This document shows, piece by piece, positions 8,045 to 15,786 of a stretch of 19,862 nucleotides of DNA. Below the pieces are notes generated by a model. That model saw nothing but the letters and a program-made list of their open reading frames with translations. It was not told where the DNA came from and did not search any database. Every line of letters begins with the position of its first letter. The stretch's first letter is position 1. The translations under genes and the position numbers were made by a program. Source of the stretch: DATKIY01 sp035543875 (GTDB lineage: Bacteria; Actinomycetota; Actinomycetes; JAHEKZ01); assembly GCA_035543875.1 (NCBI GenBank), contig DATKIY010000295.1:1-19862 (forward strand). The letters are read 5' to 3'.

Positions 8045-8197
8045 CTCCCATCATCCAAACCCTTAGCTCGGCATCAGCGGTCGCCGCTGCACCTGCGAAC
8101 ATCCCACCACCCGGGTGCTTGAGTCCAGGTCCACGAGGTCCTTTGGCATGTTGTCGGTATTGGCGGTAAGCGCGACGGAGCCTGTCGCTGGTCTATT

Positions 8198-8215
8198 GAC
8201 CGCGCCGTAGCGGTC
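8198..8215. promoter_or_regulatory. Small inverted repeat upstream of the DUF1326 gene
   Basis: GACCGC (8198-8203), 6-nt loop, GCGGTC (8210-8215). It lies about 36 bp before the DUF1326 start codon, where an operator or 5'-leader hairpin could sit. A role is inferred from position only. Confidence 0.3.
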
Positions 8216-8251
8216 GCCCGACAATGGATCCCTCACGGAAGGGACCTGACA

Positions 8252-8854
8252 ATGGCGTGGAATCTGACCGGGAGTTACGTTGAGACCTGCTCGTGCGAAC
8301 TGATGTGTCCGTGTAATACGTCCCTGGACCACGGAGCCACGTACGACTTCTGCCGGGTGACGTTTGCCTTCAACATCCGCAGCGGCGACATCGAGGGCAC
8401 AGACATCTCGGGCCGCAAGGTGGTGCTGATCGCCGACACCCCGAAAGTGATGACCGACGGGAACTGGCGGCTCGGCGTCTACATCGATGACCAAGCGAGC
8501 GATGCGCAGTTCGACAAGCTCGTTCAGGTGTTCGGTGGTCAGCTGGGAGGGCCGATGGGCGCCTTGGCACCCCTAGTAGGCGAAGTCGTAGGCGTCGAGC
8601 GCGCCGCAATCGAGGTCAGCGACGACGGGCTGAACCATACGGTTCGCGTCGGGGACACGATCGACTTCGAGATCCAAGACATCGTCCCGTTCGGAGTGGA
8701 GACAGGAGAGCCGATCCGTTTCAACGGGATGTTCCATCCGGTCGGGTCGGACCTGACGATGGCCGAAGCAAAGCGCACCCGAATCAACGCTTTCGGCATC
8801 GCGTACGAGGGAAAGACCGGTCTATCCAAGTCCGAGTTCTCGTGGGCCGCCTGA
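8252..8854 (+). CDS. DUF1326 family protein
   Basis: 200 residues. The N-terminus has the DUF1326 hallmark cysteine cluster E11-T-C13-S-C15-E-L-M-C19-P-C21, plus C34, a plausible metal-binding or redox site. The rest is a soluble alpha/beta domain ending in the family-like FGIAYEGKTGLSKSEFSWAA. No signal peptide or membrane segment is seen. The start has a GGAAGGGA ribosome site. The gene is followed after 4 bp by the DUF2182 membrane protein. DUF1326 and DUF2182 are a known recurring gene pair, and the two cysteine-rich proteins probably act together on a metal ion or its transfer. The biochemical role of the pair is not established, to my knowledge. Confidence 0.87.
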   Translation: MAWNLTGSYVETCSCELMCPCNTSLDHGATYDFCRVTFAFNIRSGDIEGTDISGRKVVLIADTPKVMTDGNWRLGVYIDDQASDAQFDKLVQVFGGQLGGPMGALAPLVGEVVGVERAAIEVSDDGLNHTVRVGDTIDFEIQDIVPFGVETGEPIRFNGMFHPVGSDLTMAEAKRTRINAFGIAYEGKTGLSKSEFSWAA

Positions 8855-8858
8855 CGCG

Positions 8859-9668
8859 ATGGGCTTGACGGCCGAGACGGACAGCAACGCCGGTCTCTCC
8901 CCGGCTTACGCTGCCGCGCGGACCCGCCTCGGGCTGGTCGCGGCCCTGATCATCGTTGCGGCCATCGGATGGATCTGGACTGCGCGCGAGATGCGCGGAA
9001 TGGACGCCGGTCCTTGGACCGGCCTCGGAACTCTCGGCTGGTTCATCGGAATCTGGGTAGTAATGATGGCGGCGATGATGTTCCCGTCTGTATCACCCAC
9101 GATCGCGCTCTACACGCGAGTCACCAGGGAAAAGTCGCCTCTATCGCCTTGGCTCTTCGCCGCTGGCTACCTGCTTACCTGGACAGTGGCGGGTCTTTTG
9201 GCCTACGTCATCGGCGCGATTGGCGTTGCGATGTTTGGTGACGCCCTGGCCTGGGACCAAGAGGGCCGCGTACTCGCCGGCACAACCCTGATCGTCGCCG
9301 CCGTTTATGAAGTCACTCCGGTGAAGAACGTATGCCTTGCCAAATGCCGTAGCCCTCTCGGCGCGCTCCTTGGCTCCTGGCGGGATGGCCTCAGCGGCGC
9401 GGTTCGGATGGGTGCGCGCAACGGGGCATGGTGCGTCGGATGCTGCTGGGCGCTCATGGCGTCGCTGTTCGCGCTGGGAGTGATGAGCATCTCCTGGATG
9501 GCATTTGTGGCCGCAATCATCGCCGTCGAAAAGACCATCCCCTGGAGGCGTGGCATCACCTACGGGATCGCAGTGGCCCTACTCAGTATCGGAGTCCTCA
9601 TGCTCGTGGCGCCGGACGCTGTACCGGGGCTGACTATTCCATCCGGTCAGACGATGCCGATGGGCTGA
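8859..9668 (+). CDS. DUF2182 predicted metal-binding integral membrane protein
   Basis: 269 residues with about six or seven membrane helices. Family signatures are present: M69-M-A-A-M-M-F-P76-S in a transmembrane helix, the KNVC159LAKC163RSP motif on a loop, and W191-C192-V-G-C195-C196-W-A-L-M opening a later helix. The Met/Cys-rich motifs suggest binding of a soft metal such as copper. That is inference; the family is only described as predicted metal-binding. It begins 4 bp after the DUF1326 stop, so it is in the same operon and probably translationally coupled. The C-terminal tail ends QTMPMG, adding Met residues. The operon converges with the RTX gene. Confidence 0.87.
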   Translation: MGLTAETDSNAGLSPAYAAARTRLGLVAALIIVAAIGWIWTAREMRGMDAGPWTGLGTLGWFIGIWVVMMAAMMFPSVSPTIALYTRVTREKSPLSPWLFAAGYLLTWTVAGLLAYVIGAIGVAMFGDALAWDQEGRVLAGTTLIVAAVYEVTPVKNVCLAKCRSPLGALLGSWRDGLSGAVRMGARNGAWCVGCCWALMASLFALGVMSISWMAFVAAIIAVEKTIPWRRGITYGIAVALLSIGVLMLVAPDAVPGLTIPSGQTMPMG

Positions 9669-9810
9669 CCACCGGGTCACCAAAGACTCCTCATTAGACG
9701 GCAAGCCAAGGCGCTGCCTCTGGAGCCAGTGATGGGTGTTCAGCAAGTCCTCGGGATCAGATCGGTGATGTCTTCTATGCCTAGCGGACGCCACATGAAT
9801 ATCTTGACTG

Positions 9811-9845
9811 CGAGCGCTGTGCATTGAAATATCCTGTAGTGAGAT
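9811..9845 (+). repeat. Intergenic repeat copy C (core only)
   Basis: CGAGCGCTGTGC, then ATTGAAATATCCTGTAGTGAGAT, matching the 35-bp core of copies B, D and E without gaps. The left flanks do not align well with the long copies. It lies just 11 bp beyond the stop of the RTX gene, between convergent genes. Sequence just before it (ATATCTTGACTG) resembles the right end of the core. Confidence 0.65.
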
Positions 9846-9855
9846 CACGCGACGA

Positions 9856-11793
9856 TCAGGAGTAGCGCAGGAACTCACACCCACTCACCGATGCGAAAGG
9901 CCAATAGCAGACGTCTCCCGCGTTGTGCGGGCCGCCCGTCGCGGTGTCGTTGCCCTGCCCGGCGTAGAGCAAGTCGTCGCCCGGTCCGCCCTCAAGCGTA
10001 TTGTCGTCGTAGTACGCGGTGATGGCATCGTCACCCCAACCGCCTTGTGCATCGTCTCCGCCTTGGACGACGATGATCTGGTCAGCTCCCGCTCCACCAT
10101 TCATGAAGTCCACGCCATCGGGCCCTGGGCCCTGGTGGTAGAACCAGAAGTCCTCGCGTCCACCGTTAAGGTAGTCCTCCCCGCCGGCGGCTCGAAGCTG
10201 GTCATCTCCGTCCTCTCCCACGAGGATGTCGGCGTTTGGTCCGCCGAGAAGCGTGTCGTCGCCGTCGCCACCAAAGAAGTAGCCGTGTGCCGCATTGCCC
10301 GCATCCATCAGATCATTGAAATTGGTACCGAGGATTCCGGCACCGAGGACGTGATCTCGTCCCTCACCGATGACGAGTGTCCCGTGCACCTCAATCGGAG
10401 CAGCCAGTTGGTCATAGTGGACGAAGTCGAGGACCGTGCTCGAGTGCCAGTTGAAGAGCTGGGCACCGGGATCGATCGTGTCATTGCCCGCGTCACCCCA
10501 GAAACTGTCGGCGCGGTCAGAGTCAGCTCCGGCGTCGTACCCGTCGTCGCCACCGAAGATGTCGTCGTCACCATTGCCGCCGTGGATGGCGTCTCCGCCT
10601 TCCTGACCACAGATGGTGTCGTCACCGCCGTTGCCGTAGATGAGATCTTCACCAGGACCTGCGGCGATGACATCCGGACCGCTGGTGCCTTGAATTGTCT
10701 GGCCGCCGACACCCTTGACGATCGTCGCCGGGATGCCGTTGCACTTGACGGTGCCCGCTGTCGCTTTCGCCGAGCCGGATGACTTGGCCATCTTCAGCAA
10801 CGGTGTTCTGGTTGGGGTCGCCGCCTCACAGCTGATTTGCGTTTCGATGGTCGGCTGACAACTGTCGATGCTGCCCCCACCGTTCGCCGTGTCGTTTCCG
10901 GAAGGGTCGAAGATCTCGTCCGGGTAGTAACCGCCGTACACCGTGTCGTCGTCGGCGCCGCCATCAATCGAGTCACGGCCGTCCTGGCCCCAAACGGTGT
11001 CGTTGCCAGCCTCAGCATCGATCATGTCGTTGCCCTCGCCGCCAAGAAGCGTGTCGTTGCCGTCGCCGCCATGCATGCCGTCATCTGCAGCGCCGCCATC
11101 GAGGGCGTCCGACCCCGTGCCACCCACCAGTTCATCCCGCCCGTCGAGCGCGTCAATCGTGTCATTACCGCCGTTGCCGAAGAGGTGGTCGATCCCTAAC
11201 GTGCCGGTGATGACGTCGTCGAACTGGCTGCCGTAGACGACGTTGACGTCGAAAACGTAATCGTGTCCGCCGGCGTCGTCGACGATTCCCGTTCCGAAGT
11301 ACGGCGGGTTTCCTCGACTCAAGTCAGCATCAATGCCCGTGGGGGAATCGTCGTAGTGAATCTCGTCGACACGTGGCGAGAAGTCATCGGGAGGTGTGTT
11401 GCCCGAGCTGTAGCCGCCCCAGCCACCGCCATAGATGTAGTCCCCGCCTGTTCCGCCTGTCAGCGACTCTGCGATGGGGTAACCGGTCGGCGTCATCGCG
11501 TTTGTCCCAGCGACGATGGTGTCAGAACCTGTGCCGCCGTCGATCTCATCGGACCCTGCACCGCCGCACAGGACGTCATTGCTGCCCCGACCGTCGATAA
11601 CATCGTTGCCGTCCAGCCCGAGGATTACGTCAGCGCCGGACGTGCCGGTAAGAACGTCGTCGCCAGAGGTACCGACGAGCGTTGGCGTCTTGTTGCAGGG
11701 GTTCATGATTGCCTCGGCCGATGGGGTCGAGACGAAGGTGGCCGCCAGCGCCAGGGCAACAAGCGCGATCAAGCGCGCCGGCATCGTTGACAT
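9856..11793 (-). CDS. Secreted RTX-type calcium-binding repeat protein
   Basis: 645 residues with a Sec signal peptide (about 1-28, LIALVALALAATF then STPSAEA). The rest is two arrays of glycine/aspartate-rich nonapeptides of the GGxGxDxhx type. Array 1 spans about 41-310 and array 2 about 366-625, with a cysteine-containing linker between (C312, C322, C351). Each array is interrupted at a similar place by a beta-rich insert (about 140-195 and 448-500) ending in GSQFDDVITG or GTNFNDLMDAG, a common arrangement in hemolysin-type calcium-binding proteins. RTX repeats fold into a parallel beta-roll when Ca2+ binds outside the cell. No protease, lipase or lectin domain is attached. A signal peptide rather than a C-terminal type I signal fits Sec export. 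Start ATG 11793 has a weak ribosome site; ATG 11784 is an alternative. Upstream lies a duplicated block shared with a sigma gene. Confidence 0.92.
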   Translation of the reverse strand: MSTMPARLIALVALALAATFVSTPSAEAIMNPCNKTPTLVGTSGDDVLTGTSGADVILGLDGNDVIDGRGSNDVLCGGAGSDEIDGGTGSDTIVAGTNAMTPTGYPIAESLTGGTGGDYIYGGGWGGYSSGNTPPDDFSPRVDEIHYDDSPTGIDADLSRGNPPYFGTGIVDDAGGHDYVFDVNVVYGSQFDDVITGTLGIDHLFGNGGNDTIDALDGRDELVGGTGSDALDGGAADDGMHGGDGNDTLLGGEGNDMIDAEAGNDTVWGQDGRDSIDGGADDDTVYGGYYPDEIFDPSGNDTANGGGSIDSCQPTIETQISCEAATPTRTPLLKMAKSSGSAKATAGTVKCNGIPATIVKGVGGQTIQGTSGPDVIAAGPGEDLIYGNGGDDTICGQEGGDAIHGGNGDDDIFGGDDGYDAGADSDRADSFWGDAGNDTIDPGAQLFNWHSSTVLDFVHYDQLAAPIEVHGTLVIGEGRDHVLGAGILGTNFNDLMDAGNAAHGYFFGGDGDDTLLGGPNADILVGEDGDDQLRAAGGEDYLNGGREDFWFYHQGPGPDGVDFMNGGAGADQIIVVQGGDDAQGGWGDDAITAYYDDNTLEGGPGDDLLYAGQGNDTATGGPHNAGDVCYWPFASVSGCEFLRYS

Positions 11794-11810
11794 CGCTCAA
11801 GGTTACGCGA

Positions 11811-11912
11811 CGACACACCGTCGGCATCGAAGCTTTCTCCGGCGAAGCTCACACCCCACTCTCGCTTTGGATGCGCCCTCGGGTTGACACATCATCCACG
11901 ACAAAGACGACG
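11811..11912 (-). repeat. Duplicated block, copy 1 (upstream of the RTX gene)
   Basis: 102 bp matching 13581-13680 almost perfectly. The differences I can find are one base near 11819, two adjacent bases near 11874 and a 2-bp CA insertion near 11889. Read on the minus strand it ends 18 bp before the RTX start codon, so it forms the 5' control region of that gene. The block is non-coding here. Confidence 0.9.
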
Positions 11913-12000
11913 AAAATCCTTGAGACTTGGAGCGGAAGCAGAGTCTGAACAGCCGACTCAGGTGGCATCCCTAGTGCCCTGTCCTCCCGACACGCGAGAT

Positions 12001-13062
12001 TCAGTTCGTCGGGATTAGGGACGGAGGCTCGGCTGGCAGTCTCTCGCAGGTGCGGCGGCTGGCGTCACAGGCGATCATCCCACCATTCCTATCCTCGAGG
12101 TCCACGACGACAACGTCGCCGTAGGACCACGTGACATGAGGGTCCCCGCTGTTCGGTATTCGCCACCATGCACCGGTCTTGGTGTCGACGATGACCGAAA
12201 GATGCTCCTTCCCGGGCTCGACCCCGAGGACATAGTTGCCGCTGGGACTCGGCCGGCCTACCTCAAGCCCGTCATACGCGTCCTCGGCCGGACCAGGCAA
12301 TCCCAGCACGAAGGCAGAGCCGGGATTGGGCTCATCGGCCCGCAAGGTCTTTAAGGTCCGTATGTCAAAGCTGTAAGTCACGTCTCCCGACGGCCCGCCG
12401 GCCCAGACGACGCGCTCGTCGGAGACCAGCAGGAAGCGGTTCCCCTGGAAGTGTTCAGCGCAGAGGCCATCGCAGTCGGAAACGGTCTGGGATTGCGTGG
12501 TTCGTGAGAGCTCGCGGCCCGCGGCTGTGTCGTAGACGACGAGTTCGTTCCCTTCGAACCAAGCGGCAACGTCGCCGTTGGGGTCCCCGCCCGGACCTTC
12601 CGCTGAGTTGTGTCCCACGATTCGTGGTTCGCCGCCCCAGGGATGGAACCAGACGTCGCCCGTCGCGGGATCCAGGTACAACGCGCCGGTCCGCACCAGA
12701 GCCAGAGCGCCCTCCTCGATGAACTCTCCTTCGTGTAGCTGCCGAAGCTCTACCGGCGTCTGCTCTACGACGTCGCCGCGGTGGAGCCCGGCGTTGTCGT
12801 ACCACACGGGAACATCACCGATGTCGATCCCAGGCACCGGCTCCATCGGTTGCGGCGTGGAGTCCGCAGAGAGGCTGCTCTGAACAAACAGGACTGCGAA
12901 CACGGCAACCACTACGGCCGCCGCGAGCGCCAACGTGTGATTCCGTCGCTGCCACCGGCGCCGGTCCACGAGCCTGTCGTAGTCATGCGCGACATTCGTG
13001 GACGCTTCAAAGGTCGCCACAGTGCGCCGCCCTGCGACGCGGCCTCGATCCTCTATCGTCAC
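12001..13062 (-). CDS. Membrane-anchored partner of ECF sigma factor (module 2)
   Basis: 353 residues: a basic cytoplasmic N-terminus of about 42 residues, one membrane helix (about 43-61, TLALAAAVVVAVFAVLFVQ) and a large outer domain. The outer domain is rich in short beta-strand motifs (ALYLDPATGDVWFHPWGG, ELVVYDTAAG, HLSVIVDTKTGAWWRIP), suggesting a beta-propeller-like sensor. It has two close cysteine pairs, C197/C201 and C332/C339, which could form disulphides. The ATG overlaps the sigma stop by 4 bp (ATGA type), so the two are co-translated. By position and topology it is probably the sigma factor's membrane regulator. I see no classical zinc finger, and the anti-sigma role is inferred. 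A 6-bp stem (CCCGAC/GTCGGG, 11987-12013) straddles its stop codon. Confidence 0.72.
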   Translation of the reverse strand: MTIEDRGRVAGRRTVATFEASTNVAHDYDRLVDRRRWQRRNHTLALAAAVVVAVFAVLFVQSSLSADSTPQPMEPVPGIDIGDVPVWYDNAGLHRGDVVEQTPVELRQLHEGEFIEEGALALVRTGALYLDPATGDVWFHPWGGEPRIVGHNSAEGPGGDPNGDVAAWFEGNELVVYDTAAGRELSRTTQSQTVSDCDGLCAEHFQGNRFLLVSDERVVWAGGPSGDVTYSFDIRTLKTLRADEPNPGSAFVLGLPGPAEDAYDGLEVGRPSPSGNYVLGVEPGKEHLSVIVDTKTGAWWRIPNSGDPHVTWSYGDVVVVDLEDRNGGMIACDASRRTCERLPAEPPSLIPTN

Positions 13063-13586
13063 GATTGTTCCTCCCTCTCGCCCAGAACTTTAGCGAGGCT
13101 CGCGCGAGCTCGTGAGAGGTGCGTCTTAGCCGTCCCTTCGCCCATCTCTAAGGTCGCTGCCACGTCAGCAACTGAGAGGTCGTAGATGTAATGCAGCGCA
13201 ACCACTTGCGCCTGCCGCCGTGGAAGGCCGCGCACTGCGGACCAGAAATCTTCGTCAGTGGGCTCAAGCAGAGTCGGCACATCGCGGCGTCCCCGAAGGC
13301 GGAGTAGAGCTCGGGCTTCAGCTGCCCGACGCCGCAACTGCGATGTCGCAATGTTTGCGCACACGCGTCGCACCCACATTGCGGGGTCGGCCATCTGGCC
13401 GACTTCTCGCCAGCGCCGGTACGCGACAAGCATCGCCTCTTGTGCGTGGTCCTCTGCCCCGATTGGACCGGTCAAGACGCGAGCTAATGCAGCTATTCGG
13501 GGATACTCCCGGCGATAGAAACTCTCGAACGGCTCAGCGTCTCTCCGACGAAGTGGAGTGTCGGAGGACAACTCATCAACCGACAC
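13059..13586 (-). CDS. ECF-family RNA polymerase sigma factor (module 2)
   Basis: Region 2 starts at EPFESFYRREYPRIAALARVLTG and continues through GAEDHAQEAMLVAYRRWREV. Region 4 is FWSAVRGLPRRQAQVVALHYIYDLSVADVAATLEMGEGTAKTHLSRAR. The frame is open far upstream, to a GTG at 13820, which would add 78 residues unlike any sigma factor. I place the start at the GTG at 13586, giving 175 residues, the usual size. The GTG at 13622 is an alternative; none has an ideal ribosome site. The duplicated block shared with the RTX promoter region ends about at 13581, which supports a start here, because the block would then be 5' control sequence. It forms an operon with the membrane partner downstream (4-bp overlap). 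Confidence 0.88.
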   Translation of the reverse strand: MSVDELSSDTPLRRRDAEPFESFYRREYPRIAALARVLTGPIGAEDHAQEAMLVAYRRWREVGQMADPAMWVRRVCANIATSQLRRRAAEARALLRLRGRRDVPTLLEPTDEDFWSAVRGLPRRQAQVVALHYIYDLSVADVAATLEMGEGTAKTHLSRARASLAKVLGEREEQS

Positions 13587-13680
13587 ACGGTCGGCATCGA
13601 AGCTTTCTCCGGCGAAGCTCACACCCCACTCTCGCTTTGGATGTTCCCTCGGGTTGACATCATCCACGACAAAGACGACG
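13581..13680 (-). repeat. Duplicated block, copy 2 (5' end of sigma gene, module 2)
   Basis: 100 bp nearly identical to 11811-11912 upstream of the RTX gene. On the minus strand it begins at CGTCGTCTTTGTCGTGG and ends at the proposed GTG start of the sigma gene. It contains GGAGAAAG followed 5 nt later by an out-of-frame ATG (13597) that opens a reading frame of about 30 codons overlapping the sigma start. Confidence 0.9.
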
Positions 13681-13850
13681 GTATCCGGCCGTTCTTGGGT
13701 CTGGGCTCCCGCTACGTAACGGCGTTCAGCACCCGAGGGATGCCGCATCGAGCTATGAACCGCAATCGCCAGCAGGAGTATCCGCACCGACCTCGCCGCT
13801 GGGCGCCGGTGTAGGGACACCCCCCGGGGCTCTCACGCACCGGAGTCGCT

Positions 13851-13982
13851 TGAGCGCTCAGTTCAAGTAGACGAGATTCAATCAAGGAAGTAGCGCACTC
13901 TGAACGGCTCTGCGCTGTGCTAGGTGGCGCTGTGAGCAGGAGGTTCATGAGCGCTGTGCCGTGCAATATCCTGGACTCAGAT
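13851..13982 (+). repeat. Intergenic repeat copy D (long form)
   Basis: About 132 bp aligning with copy E. It opens with the perfect palindrome TGAGCGCTCA (13851-13860). Next come ATTCAATCAAG, then GCGCACT, then a first GCGCTGTGC (13912-13920). About 30 bp later a second GCGCTGTGC begins the core with GTGCAATATCC and GACTCAGAT. It sits in the region upstream of sigma module 2. Confidence 0.78.
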
Positions 13983-14120
13983 CGCCCCCACTTTCTTACC
14001 AATGTTTCTCGTTGGCGTGGGTGTATTCAGGTAGGGCAGTCGGTTGACGACCAGCACATATAGGACGCCGTTGAATGTTCGGGCGGCTATGACGGCAAGC
14101 GCTGAATCGGTTCCCGCCTG

Positions 14121-14176
14121 CGCCCGGTCCCCTTCGGAGTTGGTGAGGGAGCCAGCTCGTCGTGGGTGACCGGGCG
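14121..14176 (-). terminator. Hairpin downstream of the SBBP propeller gene
   Basis: CGCCCGGTC (14121-14129) pairs perfectly with GACCGGGCG (14168-14176), and two further G-C pairs extend it past one mismatch. It begins 8 bp beyond the SBBP stop codon. The loop is long (about 38 nt) and there is no T tract, so a terminator role is plausible but not firm. Confidence 0.4.
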
Positions 14177-14183
14177 TTCCGTT

Positions 14184-15455
14184 TCAGCGACCAGCGTGAA
14201 GGTCTATCCGCGCGAGATAGGTGTCGACGCTGCCAGCGTTCTCCTGGTTAGGAAACGCACCTGTCGTGTCGCCGATCACGAAAATGCGGTCCGCACCCCC
14301 CCACGCCCACCCCACAGTTTCCCGGGCGGGTGTTCCAAACTGGCGTGTCCATTCCGCCTGTGCATTCGAGGTATCGAAGGCGCGGACAAAGACGTCGGCA
14401 CCGCCGAGGTTTGTCTGCCCCGGGAACACGCCAGCAGTGACACCGATGACCACTGCTTCGTGATGCACAAGGGCAACGGCACCAGCGTCGTCGTTTTGCG
14501 ATGTCCCGAATTGTCTAGACCAAAGCGGGGAGCCAGCGGGCGAGAACTTGCGTACAAAGGCGTCTGATCCGCCGCGGTTGCCGGATGCGTTGAGGTTGCC
14601 AAAGGTCTGGCCCGACACATATACGCCGCGGGGGTCGACGGCAAGTCCCTCTCCGAAGTCGGCTTTCCTGGACCCGAACTGTCTGACCCAGACCAAGCGT
14701 CCGGCGCGTGAAACCAAACCCACATACGCGTCCCAGCCCCCCTTACTCGTCGCCCCCCGAAGCCGCCCATCCGTGTAGCCGTCGATGTAGATGCCGCTCT
14801 TGGCAGGCTCCAATGCCCAGGGCTCCTCGTGACCCCGGCTGCCGAACTGCTTAACCCACTGCAGCGTCCCGTCCAATTGGAAACGAGCGACCATCAGGTC
14901 GGCTCCTCCCCGGTTTTTGCAGCCTGGGAAGGCGCCGTAGGTTTGCCCATACACGTAAATGCCGGACTGGTCGGCGGACACGCTGATGGCCCAATCGTCT
15001 TTGCGGGTGCCGAACTGGGTCGCCCAAAGTTCATGACCGTATCGGTCGTACTTCGTCAGATACCCGTCAGTTCCCCCGGCATTAGCTCCTGCCAGCGCCC
15101 CACTCGTTGCGCCGATCACATATAACCCTGAAGCCGCGGCGTCGACGTCTTCGACGTTGTCCCATTTAGGTGTTCCGAACTGAACCGTCCAGACCGCAAT
15201 CCCTCGCTCGTCGGTTATTTGGATCCAAGCATCGGCATCACCGGCGCTTGTCTGACCAGGCAAGGTGCCGAAGGTCCTCCCACCGGTGAACACTTCGTTT
15301 CGGAAAACATCAAGCCCCCAGGTGCCACTCTCCGACGCCCGGGAACCGAACTGATCGATCCACGGCACCGACGGTGCCGCAGCGCTCGCGGTAACGCCCG
15401 TGAGCCCCAGCGTCGTAGCCAGGGTAAGCAGAATGACTTGGCCTACACGCTGCAT
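14184..15455 (-). CDS. Secreted SBBP-type seven-repeat beta-propeller protein
   Basis: 423 residues from the ATG at 15455, chosen because it is followed directly by a Sec signal peptide (MQRVGQVILLTLATTLGLTG, cleavage near ASA). The open frame extends 80 codons further upstream, but that part is not expected of an exported protein. The mature part is seven repeats of about 52 residues. Each opens with W-x-x-QFG-(T/S) and ends with a GGxDAfvrkfd-like strand and G(R/T/S/E). This is the SBBP ('beta-propeller repeat') pattern, and seven units would close one seven-bladed propeller. Such proteins are extracellular; ligand unknown. The repeats differ enough that they are old rather than freshly duplicated. 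It has no apparent co-transcribed partner. Confidence 0.85.
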   Translation of the reverse strand: MQRVGQVILLTLATTLGLTGVTASAAAPSVPWIDQFGSRASESGTWGLDVFRNEVFTGGRTFGTLPGQTSAGDADAWIQITDERGIAVWTVQFGTPKWDNVEDVDAAASGLYVIGATSGALAGANAGGTDGYLTKYDRYGHELWATQFGTRKDDWAISVSADQSGIYVYGQTYGAFPGCKNRGGADLMVARFQLDGTLQWVKQFGSRGHEEPWALEPAKSGIYIDGYTDGRLRGATSKGGWDAYVGLVSRAGRLVWVRQFGSRKADFGEGLAVDPRGVYVSGQTFGNLNASGNRGGSDAFVRKFSPAGSPLWSRQFGTSQNDDAGAVALVHHEAVVIGVTAGVFPGQTNLGGADVFVRAFDTSNAQAEWTRQFGTPARETVGWAWGGADRIFVIGDTTGAFPNQENAGSVDTYLARIDLHAGR

Positions 15456-15501
15456 TGGATGCTTGCTTTCGGAACAAAGCACAACCAACCTCCGATCGGA
15501 C

Positions 15502-15527
15502 GGGACTCCGGCATCAGCCGGAGTCCC
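15502..15527. terminator. Perfect 11-bp hairpin upstream of the SBBP gene
   Basis: GGGACTCCGGC (15502-15512), loop ATCA, GCCGGAGTCCC (15517-15527). It is a very stable structure on either strand. The stop codon of the 90-codon leftward ORF (15514-15516) lies inside it, as expected of a terminator for that ORF. No T tract follows, which is common in high-GC actinobacteria. Confidence 0.6.
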
Positions 15528-15786
15528 AGTCGTTCGACGTAAGCGGAAAGACCAGCTTGAAGCCGAGGTCCTTGAGGCATCGTTCGTCACTTCGGTGCGC
15601 ATCGAGTCGATATCCTGGAGCAGCCATCCATCCAAATACGCGATCCCCGCGCCAGGATCTGATGCGCTCATCTCGGTCCCGCCGAGTCGCACCACCGCGA
15701 GCGCCGCGGATCACCAGAGGGCCATCATCGACGTCAAGGATCAACGGCATGTCGCGTTGGGCGGACTCGATATACCGACCGACCAA
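15514..15786 (-). pseudogene. Short ORF, possibly a small gene with compensating frameshifts
   Basis: A 90-codon frame from TTG 15786 (or ATG 15750) to a stop inside the hairpin at 15502-15527. I do not recognise the product. The beginning (MPLILDVDDGPLVIRG) and end (LKDLGFKLVFPLTSNDWDSG) look protein-like and favour G/C in third positions. The middle of this frame is rich in Arg and Trp with A/T-ending codons. There the neighbouring frame reads MSASDPGAGIAYLDGWLLQD then IDSMRTEVTNDA, with good codon use. The simplest explanation is one real gene interrupted by two opposite frameshifts (natural or sequencing errors), but overlapping noise is possible. It lies 35 bp after the next leftward gene (15822), so it could belong to that operon. 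Confidence 0.35.

Larger units (their letters stand above)
13587..14183. other. Intergenic region between the SBBP propeller and sigma module 2
   Basis: If the sigma gene starts at 13586, this 597-bp stretch has no gene. It holds the duplicated block (13581-13680), repeat copy D (13851-13982) and a hairpin after the SBBP gene (14121-14176). An in-frame extension of the sigma gene to 13820 cannot be excluded. Confidence 0.55.

Noticed and set aside
9925..10782. Long rightward open frame (285 codons) antisense to the RTX gene
   Set aside because: Periodic Gly/Asp codons of the RTX repeats lack stop codons on the other strand. The product is low-complexity Val/Thr/Ile/Asp and has no ribosome site.
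9856..11793. Regular short repeats resembling a repeat array
   Set aside because: They are 27-bp coding periods of RTX nonapeptides, not identical repeats with unique spacers, so not a CRISPR array.
13712..14002. Minus-strand ORFs through repeat copies D and E (13712-14002, 18054-18329) sharing SRILHRTAL-like peptides
   Set aside because: The similarity follows from the DNA repeat itself. The frames lack ribosome sites and do not stay alike outside the repeat, and copies A to C do not preserve them.
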